Below, in pieces: positions 8,761 through 15,657 of a DNA stretch of 58,272 nucleotides. Below the pieces are notes generated by a model. It saw nothing but the letters and a program-made list of their open reading frames with translations, did not search any database and was not told the DNA's origin. The translations under genes were made by a program, and so were the position numbers. This DNA comes from a virus. Every line of letters starts with the position of its first letter. Positions within the stretch are counted from its first letter, which is position 1. The stretch covers positions 1 through 58,272 of IMG/VR virus record IMGVR_UViG_3300029448_000039. One strand, written 5' to 3'.

Positions 8761-9017
8761 TGGCACTCAAAAAGAGTCAAAAAAGCCTTAAAAAATGGAC
8801 AAAACAAAAATGGCGAACTCCAAGCGGAAAAAAATCATCTGAAACTGGAGAGGTTTATGCTCCTTCTGCAAAGATAAAAAAGCTTAAATCAACTCCTGCT
8901 GGCAGGAGAAAACTAGCACAAGCCAACAAAAAGAAGAGAGAGGCTACTAAAAAAGGCAAACAACACGCTAGACATGGCTTGCACAAGAAAAAAACCACTA
9001 GAAGGAAGAAGAGATAA
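8760..9017 (+). CDS. Lys-rich small protein (DUF5872 neighbour family)
   Basis: An 85-residue protein of extreme basic composition with MALKKSQKSLKKWTKQKW at the N terminus followed by SGKKSSETGE. This N-terminal block recurs in phage and large-virus DUF5872-associated proteins. The rest is a low-complexity Lys/Arg tail resembling a histone tail. DNA or RNA binding is inferred only from charge. Confidence 0.7.
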   Translation: MALKKSQKSLKKWTKQKWRTPSGKKSSETGEVYAPSAKIKKLKSTPAGRRKLAQANKKKREATKKGKQHARHGLHKKKTTRRKKR

Positions 9018-9328
9018 TGGCTAAAAAGAAAGATCCTAGACTCGCAAGAGCAGGTGTTTCAGGTTTTAACAAGCCTAAGCGTACTCCAAGTCATCCTAAA
9101 AAATCACACATTGTTGTAGCCAAAGAAGGCGATAAGGTAAAAACGATTCGCTTCGGACAACAAGGTGTTAAGACAAATCAAACAGCAGGGCAAAGAAAAG
9201 CGTTTAAATCTAGACACGCTAAAAACATAAAAAGAGGAAAAATGTCCGCAGCGTTTTGGGCGAATAAAGTAAAATGGAGTCCTAGTAAGACTAAATCTCC
9301 TTCAAAAAAATGGAAAAAAGGATCATGA
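9017..9328 (+). CDS. Conserved basic phage protein
   Basis: A 103-residue basic protein. The segment FNKPKRTPSHPKKSHIVVAK, the strand KVKTIRFGQQGV and SRHAKNIKRGKMSAAFWANK form a pattern I associate with a widespread phage family of unknown function. It closes the four-gene basic cassette. A GTTTAAAT near-match to the dispersed motif lies inside. Confidence 0.7.
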   Translation: MAKKKDPRLARAGVSGFNKPKRTPSHPKKSHIVVAKEGDKVKTIRFGQQGVKTNQTAGQRKAFKSRHAKNIKRGKMSAAFWANKVKWSPSKTKSPSKKWKKGS

Positions 9329-9364
9329 TAGTAGTCTTTAAGCTACTTCTGAAGCCAACTTGCA

Positions 9365-9817
9365 ATGTTTAAACAACCTATGTTTATTATTTGTGCTTCG
9401 CTGGCTGCCATGCTGCTAGCAACTTCAGGAGCGTTTAAACTTTATTACGATAAATCTGAAGCAGAAAAACAGAACTTAGTAACACAGTTACAACAATCAA
9501 TGAACAATCAATTGTTGTTGGAAAATTCAATAGAAGAGCAAAACAAAGAAATAGAAAAGCATTTATCTAGAGAAAAAGAATCGCAAGCACAGATAGCAGA
9601 TTTAACTGAGAAGAATAATCAAGCACAGGAACAAGTAAGTGATTTAAGGAGCAAGTTTGCTAAACATGATTTAAATATGCTCTCTATGGCTAAACCTGCT
9701 CTTATAGAAAGATTAATTAACAGAGGAACAGATAAAGTAGGCAAAGAGATAGAAGTGCTTACAAATCCAAATCAATTTAATGAAGAAATTATTTCTGACA
9801 CTAATAATACTGACTAG
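9365..9817 (+). CDS. Inner-membrane spanin (Rz-like)
   Basis: A 150-residue type II membrane protein: N-terminal membrane helix at about residues 6-24, then a long Gln/Glu/Lys coiled coil to about residue 100. This is the i-spanin layout. It overlaps the following small lipoprotein gene in another frame, the usual spanin gene arrangement. With its partner it would fuse inner and outer membranes at the last step of lysis. A GTTTAAAC site covers its second to fourth codons, and another lies 60 bases on. Confidence 0.8.
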   Translation: MFKQPMFIICASLAAMLLATSGAFKLYYDKSEAEKQNLVTQLQQSMNNQLLLENSIEEQNKEIEKHLSREKESQAQIADLTEKNNQAQEQVSDLRSKFAKHDLNMLSMAKPALIERLINRGTDKVGKEIEVLTNPNQFNEEIISDTNNTD

Positions 9818-10145
9818 CGGATGTTCTAGTTTAGGCTCTAGGTTTACACCTCCTGAGGTCAAGCCTGTTGAGGTTATAAGAGTAGAAAAGCCTGCACCCA
9901 TGTATCATCCCCCATTACCCAATAAAGTAATTTCTATGCCTGTAGAGTGGAAAGTTCTAACACCTGATACGATGGAAGAATACTTAGCAGATTTAAAAAA
10001 AGGTGAAGCACCATCTCAAGCATACTATGGTTTAACAAACAAAGGTTATGAAAATCTTTCTAATAACATTGCCGAAGTGAAGCGATACATCAGGCAAACA
10101 TTATCCATCATAGAATATTATCGTGAGCTAGACAAAGAGAATTAA
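9780..10145 (+). CDS. Outer-membrane spanin lipoprotein (Rz1-like)
   Basis: A 121-residue lipoprotein with signal MKKLFLTLIILTSGC, giving Cys15 as lipidation site. A Pro-rich stretch follows (about residues 20-50), typical of o-spanins, then a helical C-terminal half. It starts 38 bases inside the i-spanin gene. Together they complete the Gram-negative lysis set, so the host must have an outer membrane. Confidence 0.8.
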   Translation: MKKLFLTLIILTSGCSSLGSRFTPPEVKPVEVIRVEKPAPMYHPPLPNKVISMPVEWKVLTPDTMEEYLADLKKGEAPSQAYYGLTNKGYENLSNNIAEVKRYIRQTLSIIEYYRELDKEN

Positions 10146-10213
10146 GAGTGCTTTTCGCTACTTAACTAGCACCAAAGTATTAAAGGTCGGCTATGAAATT
10201 ACCGATGTAGCTT
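10146..10213. other. Short convergent intergenic region
   Basis: The gap between the converging spanin and CmoA-like genes. A weak stem (GCTA ... TAGC) is followed by TTTT on the + strand at about 10190-10216, and another short stem precedes it. It may act as a terminator for rightward transcripts, but stems are only 4-5 bp. Confidence 0.3.
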
Positions 10214-10849
10214 TTATCTAACGACATATCCCATAAAGTTATAGCTTTGCCATACTTTAGAGACCTTACCTATCTTTTTTAGTTCTTTTTCTAATTCAGA
10301 TTCTGTCTTACAAAACATAGAATGAGATAATTGTAAGTCTTTGTCTAAAATTTGTTTACTACTAAAGCCTTTTCTTTTTTCCTGTATGTGCAATCTATGT
10401 ATAGCTTGTTGTAAAACAGGATCGTTTAAATATACTTTTTCTGCAATCAACAAGACAGCACCTTCATCTATTTGTTGTTTAAACAGTTTCAAAACTCTTT
10501 TTCTTTTGACATTTCCAAGAAATTGCAGGAAAAACATGCTAATCATCACAGAAATATTGCCATTCCATACAGCACAACTAAAAAAATCTTCAATATCTCC
10601 CTTCCAAAATTTAAAATAATCTTGTTTTTTCATGTCAATTTCATCGACACCGACATAATCGCACTCATTTATCTTAGTCAAGGAGTCCAAAAACCTACCT
10701 GTCGAACATCCAAAGTCTATAACTCTCGACTCAGGATGAGCATATTGATGAGTTATTTGTCTAAATATAGAGTCTAGTGTTGATAAATTAGGTATAGAAA
10801 GTTCTATATGCTTATCAAAGTCTTTAATTTTACTAAAATCAAATTTCAT
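10214..10849 (-). CDS. CmoA-like SAM enzyme (candidate carboxy-SAM synthase)
   Basis: A 211-residue class I SAM-binding protein. It aligns by eye with E. coli CmoA over most of its length: ELSIPNLSTLDSIF against QRSVPGYSNIISMI, SAM motif VIDFGCSTG (43-51), FFLQFL (106-111) against FTLQFL, AEKVYLNDP against SEKFSFEDA, a KRKGFS segment, and C-terminal WQSYNFMG against WFQCFNFGS. CmoA converts SAM plus prephenate to carboxy-SAM. In my ungapped alignment the carboxylate-binding Arg199 of CmoA is Asp171 here, so the reaction is uncertain; a plain methyltransferase is the alternative. It overlaps the upstream methyltransferase gene by 11 bases. Confidence 0.75.
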   Translation of the reverse strand: MKFDFSKIKDFDKHIELSIPNLSTLDSIFRQITHQYAHPESRVIDFGCSTGRFLDSLTKINECDYVGVDEIDMKKQDYFKFWKGDIEDFFSCAVWNGNISVMISMFFLQFLGNVKRKRVLKLFKQQIDEGAVLLIAEKVYLNDPVLQQAIHRLHIQEKRKGFSSKQILDKDLQLSHSMFCKTESELEKELKKIGKVSKVWQSYNFMGYVVR

Positions 10850-12002
10850 TATTATTTACCTTTTGTATTCTTGTTCCTAACCATTCCATGACATTTATTG
10901 ACATTGCGCGACCAACTGCTTCATATCTTTTGGATTTTGGAGCTTGTTCTTTCGGCTTATTTCGATATGGAATTTGCGTATAGTTATCGCTAAACCCTTG
11001 TAATCTCTCGCATTCTACGATTGTGAGCCTTCTGATTCTGTTTTTTGCCATAACACAAGGCTGTCTATTACCTCCTGTCATAGCGTTTAACGTAGGAGAT
11101 ATATTGTTTTTTGTTATTCTGGCATGACCATCTGGTGTATTAGGCTCAAAACACATGACTGCATGTCTATCTCCTGCGGTTAATGAATACATAGCACCAT
11201 CATCTTTTATGCCTGAGCCATTAGATTTTGTATGCGCAGTTTGTAAGGCAATTGGATCTTCAATGCATAACATTGAGTTCTCAGGAGGAGAAAACCTACC
11301 TCTTGCAGGTATAGTTCCAGAAGTTTCATTCTCTTCTAAAAAAGTACCATTCCTATCTAGCTTTCTATAAAGCTCTCTATGCATTTCCTCAGGCTTTCTG
11401 GGATCTTTGCTCCTTTCTTTTCTGCGCGGAGGAGGATTCCCTGACATTGTTTCTTGGTCAAATAATACTTTTGCGCTACTTTTCCAGTCTCCAAGACATC
11501 CGACAACGAAGATACGTCTCCTTCTTTGTGGGATTGCTCTTGGAAATCGTTGTGTTCTGATGTATTGAGTGTCAAGAACCCTGTATGCGAACCCATACCT
11601 GAGTTCTGCCAATGCTCCGAAGAAGGTAGCAAGATCTTTTCCATCGTTAGATGACAAGATTCCGGGGACATTTTCCCAGAGTATCCATTTCGGCTTAATT
11701 CTTTGAGCCAAGCGAATAAACTCAAGTGCGAGATTCCCTCTATCTTCTCCCATGCCTCCTCTAAGTCCTGCGATTGAGAAGGTAGCGCATGGTGTTCCTC
11801 CAACAAGGATGTCTGGTGTGGCTCGCAAGTCTGATCTTTCGATTTGTGTGAAGTCCCCATAATTTTTTACCTCAGGATAATGATAATCAAGCACAGCCGA
11901 TCTAAATGGATCAATCTCAGCTAAACCGAGACATTCAAAACCAAGCGGATGCCATGCAACTCCTACTGATTCTATTCCACTACATATGGATAAATATTTC
12001 AT
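10839..12002 (-). CDS. DNA C5-cytosine methyltransferase with altered motif X
   Basis: A 387-residue C5 methyltransferase with all core blocks: motif I SICSGIES (5-12), motif II EID (29-31), catalytic Cys72 in GGTPCATFS, ENV (110-112), QRRRRIFVVG (159-168), a variable target region of about 150 residues, and RRLTIVECERLQGF (324-337). Motif X normally reads G-N-S; here it is YEAVGRAMS, with Arg365 (codon CGC) in place of Asn. An engineered Asn-to-Lys change at this position in M.MpeI allows use of carboxy-SAM. The next gene is CmoA-like, so carboxymethylation of cytosine is a serious possibility. No cognate restriction enzyme is visible. Confidence 0.93.
   Translation of the reverse strand: MKYLSICSGIESVGVAWHPLGFECLGLAEIDPFRSAVLDYHYPEVKNYGDFTQIERSDLRATPDILVGGTPCATFSIAGLRGGMGEDRGNLALEFIRLAQRIKPKWILWENVPGILSSNDGKDLATFFGALAELRYGFAYRVLDTQYIRTQRFPRAIPQRRRRIFVVGCLGDWKSSAKVLFDQETMSGNPPPRRKERSKDPRKPEEMHRELYRKLDRNGTFLEENETSGTIPARGRFSPPENSMLCIEDPIALQTAHTKSNGSGIKDDGAMYSLTAGDRHAVMCFEPNTPDGHARITKNNISPTLNAMTGGNRQPCVMAKNRIRRLTIVECERLQGFSDNYTQIPYRNKPKEQAPKSKRYEAVGRAMSINVMEWLGTRIQKVNNNEI
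11357..11860 (-). CDS. Nested alternate-frame ORF inside the methyltransferase gene
   Basis: A 167-codon open frame lies wholly inside the methyltransferase gene on the same strand. Its C-terminal part reads SLSDVLETG ... KYYLTKKQCQGILLRAEKKG, a pattern I recall as a recurrent alternate-frame product or separate protein in other phages (YxLSxxACxGILRRAExRGK). That resemblance is the reason to list it; it may be a dual-coding region or simply a by-product of conserved codons. No ribosome site is obvious. Confidence 0.35.
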   Translation of the reverse strand: MGTSHKSKDQTCEPHQTSLLEEHHALPSQSQDLEEAWEKIEGISHLSLFAWLKELSRNGYSGKMSPESCHLTMEKILLPSSEHWQNSGMGSHTGFLTLNTSEHNDFQEQSHKEGDVSSLSDVLETGKVAQKYYLTKKQCQGILLRAEKKGAKIPESLRKCIESFIES

Positions 12003-12200
12003 TTATTTTTGTTTTTTTATAACTAAATCATATTCTAAGGCATTAAAAACCTTCTCTAGAGTGCTAATTTTAGGCTCATGTATTCCTCTTTCCATGCATG
12101 AGAGATAATGTTTAGACATTCCTATAATTTCTCCTAATTGTTCTAAAGTTAATTTTCTATTATGTCTAGCTTCTCTAAGCTCACTACTCCAATTAGTCAT
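12003..12200 (-). CDS. XRE-family regulator
   Basis: A 65-residue single helix-turn-helix protein (LTLEQLGEIIGMSKHYLSCM at about 18-37, then ERGIHEPKISTLEKV). Its size is that of minimal XRE regulators, including controller proteins that accompany methyltransferases. Its stop directly abuts the methyltransferase start, so it may tune that gene. It is also one of two candidate readers of the dispersed palindrome. It overlaps the upstream gene by 4 bases. Confidence 0.85.
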   Translation of the reverse strand: MTNWSSELREARHNRKLTLEQLGEIIGMSKHYLSCMERGIHEPKISTLEKVFNALEYDLVIKKQK

Positions 12201-12658
12201 ACGACACCTTTATCTCTTTTTAAAAAATCTTGTAAATGTAAGTTTAAACGCTGTTGTGCAGATGGAGATGTCTTGATTTCTGACCTGCTACCGACACGAC
12301 AAACATTTCTAATTACATGAGCACAAAGCTCTTCATCTTCTAGATCCAACTGTTTAATATTCCATTTCTCTGCGTTTAAACGAACCCAAGTTTGATAATC
12401 AGCATCTTTACAGATTAAACATGCTCTTGATAAAGCTCTTTCTCCTTCATTTTTAGCTTTAGCTTGCATCGGTTCTTCTTGATCATTTATCTGAACACAA
12501 GCAACCATGTATCTTGAGCCTATTGCAGATACAGCCATATCAGGAGGAATATCATCAGGATGTAAAACAAAAGATAGAACAACTCCATCTTTAGTTTGTC
12601 TATAGGCATACTTCTTGCATTCAAAATGCTCTGCCATATTTTCTATCTCATTTTTCAT
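12197..12658 (-). CDS. Conserved phage protein of unknown function
   Basis: A 153-residue protein. The N-terminal half (about residues 18-60) has a VVLSFVLHPDDIPPDMAVSAIGSRYMVA segment, split here as VVLSFVLHPDDIP and IGSRYMVA, that recurs beside recombination genes in many phages. The rest is helical with several Cys. I know no function. Two GTTTAAAC sites fall in its coding region. It overlaps neighbours by 4 bases on both sides. Confidence 0.65.
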   Translation of the reverse strand: MKNEIENMAEHFECKKYAYRQTKDGVVLSFVLHPDDIPPDMAVSAIGSRYMVACVQINDQEEPMQAKAKNEGERALSRACLICKDADYQTWVRLNAEKWNIKQLDLEDEELCAHVIRNVCRVGSRSEIKTSPSAQQRLNLHLQDFLKRDKGVV

Positions 12659-12885
12659 TTGTCTATTCTCCTCAATAAACTTCTAATATGTTTTCTTTCT
12701 AAATGATCTATATCAAAATCATATGCAGAAAATTCATAGCCTCTAGGTGTGATTTTATATGGTTTAGGTATATCACCTGTTTTGATTACATATGCAGATA
12801 ACAATAAATACCAGATTAAAGATTGGTCATCTTCATGTAATTGAGCTAATATTTTTCTTGCGCTAGGTCTTGGAATTGTTGACAT
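12655..12885 (-). CDS. Hypothetical small protein
   Basis: A 76-residue basic, probably helical protein (RPSARKILAQLHEDDQSLIW; LERKHIRSLLRRI at the end). The sequence suggests a winged-helix-like small DNA-binding fold but I cannot assign it. It lies in the recombination operon between the HNH gene and the previous conserved protein. Confidence 0.55.
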   Translation of the reverse strand: MSTIPRPSARKILAQLHEDDQSLIWYLLLSAYVIKTGDIPKPYKITPRGYEFSAYDFDIDHLERKHIRSLLRRIDK

Positions 12886-12888
12886 AAT

Positions 12889-13179
12889 TTATCCTTTTTC
12901 ATTGTTGAATATTTTCCAATTATTTTCTGCCCATTTAATAGGATCAATGCCTTGCAATGCCCACCATTGCGATTCATTGCCATAAGCATGTAAGTTAAAA
13001 TGATGTTCTTGACACAATGGTACTGCCCATTGATCTCCTGTCCTTCTCATGCCTCTAAGACCTTGTGCATGAGTTAAATGATGTGCCTGAGGAGGTCTAT
13101 GACAGATTAGACAACCATGCTCACGCACGTTTTGTAAATACTTTTGACTTCTTACTTTGTCTGCCCAATCTTTATTCAT
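12889..13179 (-). CDS. HNH nuclease-like protein (DUF968/Ref-type)
   Basis: A 96-residue protein with zinc/metal residues Cys23, Cys26, His33-His34, Cys56, His59-His60 and His64, in the order CLICHRPPQAHHLTH ... VPLCQEHHFNLHAYG. This matches the DUF968/Ref-like branch of HNH proteins found with phage recombination functions; P1 Ref is a RecA-dependent nuclease. It lies with ERF, an SSB-tailed protein and an exonuclease, which fits a recombination role. It overlaps its upstream neighbour by 8 bases. Confidence 0.75.
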   Translation of the reverse strand: MNKDWADKVRSQKYLQNVREHGCLICHRPPQAHHLTHAQGLRGMRRTGDQWAVPLCQEHHFNLHAYGNESQWWALQGIDPIKWAENNWKIFNNEKG

Positions 13180-13534
13180 AATCTCTTGGTGTCAACTCTG
13201 AATACTTAGAAGCATCATCATATTTGCTAGTTTGTGTTCTTGTTCTAAAAAATCCATCGTATTGTGAATACATTTTCATGAATCTTCTTGCATAGAATGC
13301 ACGATAATTATTATTTAACTTAAAAGAATGGTTAGAATCGCCACCTACATCGTCTTTTTCCCATCTTATTCTTTCAAAAATAGCATTTACACTGTAATTC
13401 TTGAATCCTCTATGCACTCTATCTAATGTAAATTGAACAAATAAATCCCAAACCTCAGGATTATCTCGATGAAAATCGCTTACTTGTTCTCTCATTTGAT
13501 CATGCCTTGATTTACCATTTGGTTTTATTTCCAT
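13172..13534 (-). CDS. Conserved phage protein of unknown function
   Basis: A 120-residue protein with the blocks LFVQFTLDRVHRGFKNYS, IFERIRWE and FKLNNNYRAFYARRF. This set recurs in phage replication/recombination regions, but no activity is known to me. A GGAGG lies 6 bases before the ATG. A structured leader lies immediately upstream. Confidence 0.65.
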   Translation of the reverse strand: MEIKPNGKSRHDQMREQVSDFHRDNPEVWDLFVQFTLDRVHRGFKNYSVNAIFERIRWEKDDVGGDSNHSFKLNNNYRAFYARRFMKMYSQYDGFFRTRTQTSKYDDASKYSELTPRDYE

Positions 13535-13554
13535 ATTGCCTCCACAAGTTAGGT

Positions 13555-13684
13555 GAATATTGTGGCGATGAGGACTGGGTGCTTTTCATCTAGACTTACG
13601 TTATCCTCTCACTTAGCGCGACCTGATATCTCAAATGTTCTCAGGCTTTTTCCCTTTAACCCTACTGGACGTACCACAATATTC
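13555..13684 (-). ncRNA. Candidate structured RNA element
   Basis: The 165-base gap between two leftward genes is bounded by a perfect 11-bp inverted repeat (13555-13565, GAATATTGTGG, and 13674-13684, CCACAATATTC) enclosing about 108 bases. Inside are further stems: CCTGA/TCAGG at about 13622-13645 and GATGA/TCATC at about 13568-13592, plus a possible GGGT/ACCC helix. A GTTTAAAC site abuts the outer repeat at 13685. I cannot match it to a known riboswitch or ribozyme. It would lie in the message ahead of 13172-13534. Confidence 0.5.
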
Positions 13685-13699
13685 GTTTAAACACTCAAA

Positions 13700-13951
13700 T
13701 CAAAAAGGTATATCATCGTATGTAATATCACTAGGTGATGATTCTTTTTGTGTTTGATTCTCTTTCTTTTTAAATCTCAAACCTTGCCATTTTTCCTCGC
13801 TATCGTTTTTAGTTCCAGTATTAGTGTATGCATCAACCCAATACTCAACACCATCAACTAAAGCACTACCTCTCATATGTGCATGCCAATCTTCTGTTTT
13901 ATTTTTATTTTTAAAAATACTACCACTATTATCTTTTCTTTCGTAAGCCAT
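13700..13951 (-). CDS. Small protein with SSB-type acidic tail
   Basis: An 83-residue protein beginning MAYERKDNSGSIFKN, with a compact beta-rich body (HMRGSALVDGVEYWVDAY, WQGLRFKK). It ends in YDDIPF, the same C-terminal tip by which bacterial SSB recruits partner proteins. The body resembles a widespread small phage protein found next to recombinases. It may be a single-strand-binding or SSB-mimicking partner of the neighbouring ERF protein; the binding activity is inferred. The stop/start overlap with ERF is one base. Confidence 0.65.
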   Translation of the reverse strand: MAYERKDNSGSIFKNKNKTEDWHAHMRGSALVDGVEYWVDAYTNTGTKNDSEEKWQGLRFKKKENQTQKESSPSDITYDDIPF

Positions 13952-14739
13952 TATTTCTTTTCCTTTTTAATCATTTCTTCACGCATTTTTGACATTTCTC
14001 CTAACCACACTTGCCATGCAGTTTGAGACACCTCTCCTTTTACATCTTTCAAGGATTCTATTGAGTCTTTCCATATTTGTTCAATCTCCTGTGAATTTAC
14101 TGCTACATCCATATCAGCAATTGCTTTTTCGGATACGCTTGTAAATTTTTCAGTAGGATCTTTCAAATCGAAAATTTCTTTAATCGTTTCTTCTACTTCT
14201 TCGTCTGGGATCTTTTTTGCTAAACCTTTCTCTTCCATAGACTCTTTCATTTCCTCAGCAGTCTGTGCTTTTTTAGGCTCTTTTTTCTTAGGTTTATCTT
14301 TGGTTACAGCATCTTGAGGAATTTCAGCTTTTTCATTGATAGCATGATCAACCTCTTCAAATGAGGCATAGTTTCCTCCGCTCAAGCCACACGCTGAAAG
14401 CGCACGCCCGATTGATGACGTAAGGCAGTTCTCGACTGCACTTGTCTTATTAACCATACCTGAGCCTCTAAATTCTTCGGCAAAGTCATTGGCTATTTCT
14501 CTCCATGATCCATCTTTATGAACATGAACAGTAGTCTCAGTCATAACTCTGTTTGCATCTGCTACATGCACCTTACTAATTATCTTTCCATCCACACCGA
14601 ATGCCTCACGAAATGCTTGCACTCTCGTATGTACTTCGGCATACATCTTGCCTTTTATTGAAACTTTGTCTTTGTCAGGCAAATCTGCCATCTGTTTTAC
14701 TGCAAGTATTAATTTGTCTTTCTCATTTTGTTTGCTCAT
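13951..14739 (-). CDS. ERF-family single-strand annealing protein
   Basis: A 262-residue recombinase of the ERF type. The core (about residues 1-130) contains FAEEFRGSGMVNKTSAVENC split across strands and the signature SSIGRALSACGLSGG followed by ASFEEVDHAI. The C-terminal half is a Lys/Glu-rich coil. ERF proteins anneal complementary single strands in phage recombination, recircularisation and replication. It overlaps the exonuclease gene by 17 bases, a normal pairing of annealer with resecting nuclease. Confidence 0.85.
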   Translation of the reverse strand: MSKQNEKDKLILAVKQMADLPDKDKVSIKGKMYAEVHTRVQAFREAFGVDGKIISKVHVADANRVMTETTVHVHKDGSWREIANDFAEEFRGSGMVNKTSAVENCLTSSIGRALSACGLSGGNYASFEEVDHAINEKAEIPQDAVTKDKPKKKEPKKAQTAEEMKESMEEKGLAKKIPDEEVEETIKEIFDLKDPTEKFTSVSEKAIADMDVAVNSQEIEQIWKDSIESLKDVKGEVSQTAWQVWLGEMSKMREEMIKKEKK

Positions 14740-15598
14740 TTTGCACCTTTAATGATTGATATTGAAAACAAAACTCAGCGACATCACAAAAGTTATCACA
14801 TCTCATATTGATACCTTTTCTATGCTCTATGCTGTGTTTGTCTTTATCTTTTAATGCCGATATGAATGTCTCGGCTTCCTCTTCTAAATCGAAAACCCTA
14901 ACAGCAGTTTTCCTTCCTTCTTTGCGTACAGCAAATTTCTCTCCACGCAACCATCTTTCATCCTCTGTGCACTCAGGTAAATCGCCTTCTCTGGCTTTTT
15001 TATGTATGAGTACACGTTCACGAACAAAATCATCGGCATCCTGCTCACTCCACATATTTATATTCTGTATATGGACATCTCTCTCAGGATAACCTTTTAC
15101 TCTATCTACTTGATGTTTCGACCAATCTTTAATTAGGTTTATTATCTGCAAACCAGATATCTCTATGCCATTTTGACGAGCTAACCAAGCATATATATTT
15201 AGCTGTTGTTCATCGCTTATGCCTCCATTCATGACACCATAAACTTTCCTTGTTTTATAATCTTGTATAACACGAGAGCCATCCTCCTGTACCTCTTGGA
15301 CATCTAATTGTCCAGATACCCTCCAACCATCACAATTAGCGAAAAGTCTCTCTTCGGTGATATAACCATCTGTCTCGCCTTGTTCTAATATCCAATGTAC
15401 TGCCCTTCCAAACAATGACCACACTTCCGATGTGACATCTCTCTGTATTTGGTCATCATAGTGGTCAAACAAAGCAGACATACGAGCAGGGCGCATAAGA
15501 CCTGTTGCCGAAATAACAGCATCTCCCTTGCTATAACTGTCTCTTTTGATAGCATTAGCTAAGGGTGCAGGCAAATTGTGAGTGTTAATATACTCCAT
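14723..15598 (-). CDS. RecB/Cas4-like PD-(D/E)XK exonuclease
   Basis: A 291-residue nuclease if translation starts at the ATG at 15598, chosen because a GGAG is 6 bases upstream and a promoter lies just beyond; a longer frame to 15712 crosses that promoter. Motifs: His68 in GRAVHWILE, Glu83, Asp99 in SGQLDV, Asp113-Tyr-Lys115 in QDYKT, then the QLNIYAW helix. The C-terminal CDNFCDVAEFC has three Cys, not the four of Fe-S Cas4 enzymes. Likely the 5'-3' resection partner of ERF. Confidence 0.85.
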   Translation of the reverse strand: MEYINTHNLPAPLANAIKRDSYSKGDAVISATGLMRPARMSALFDHYDDQIQRDVTSEVWSLFGRAVHWILEQGETDGYITEERLFANCDGWRVSGQLDVQEVQEDGSRVIQDYKTRKVYGVMNGGISDEQQLNIYAWLARQNGIEISGLQIINLIKDWSKHQVDRVKGYPERDVHIQNINMWSEQDADDFVRERVLIHKKAREGDLPECTEDERWLRGEKFAVRKEGRKTAVRVFDLEEEAETFISALKDKDKHSIEHRKGINMRCDNFCDVAEFCFQYQSLKVQNEQTK

Positions 15599-15618
15599 GA
15601 TTCTCCATTGTTGCGATA
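15598..15618 (-). promoter_or_regulatory. ATCGCAAC leader element and ribosome site of recombination operon
   Basis: On the minus strand the sequence TATCGCAAC (15610-15618) is followed by AATGGAGAATC and the ATG at 15598. The element starts 11 bases after a -10 box, so it should lie near +5 of the transcript. Similar elements occur at 16296-16305 (+), 21050-21058, 23084-23092, 25359-25367, 25990-25998 and 26767-26775 (-). Confidence 0.6.
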
Positions 15619-15628
15619 AAACATAACC

Positions 15629-15657
15629 ATTATGAAGAAAGAAAAACGACAAGTCAA
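15629..15657 (-). promoter_or_regulatory. Sigma70-type promoter for leftward recombination operon
   Basis: -35 TTGACT (complement of 15652-15657), a 17-base spacer and -10 CATAAT (complement of 15629-15634). It reads leftward into the exonuclease gene, whose ATG is 31 bases beyond the -10. The promoter lies within the 5' end of the divergent RusA gene. Confidence 0.7.

Noticed and set aside
13555-13684. tRNA, hammerhead ribozyme or TPP-type riboswitch
   Set aside because: No T-loop, no CUGAUGA/GAAA core, and the TPP-like CUGAGA and CCUGAU words are not in the right arrangement.
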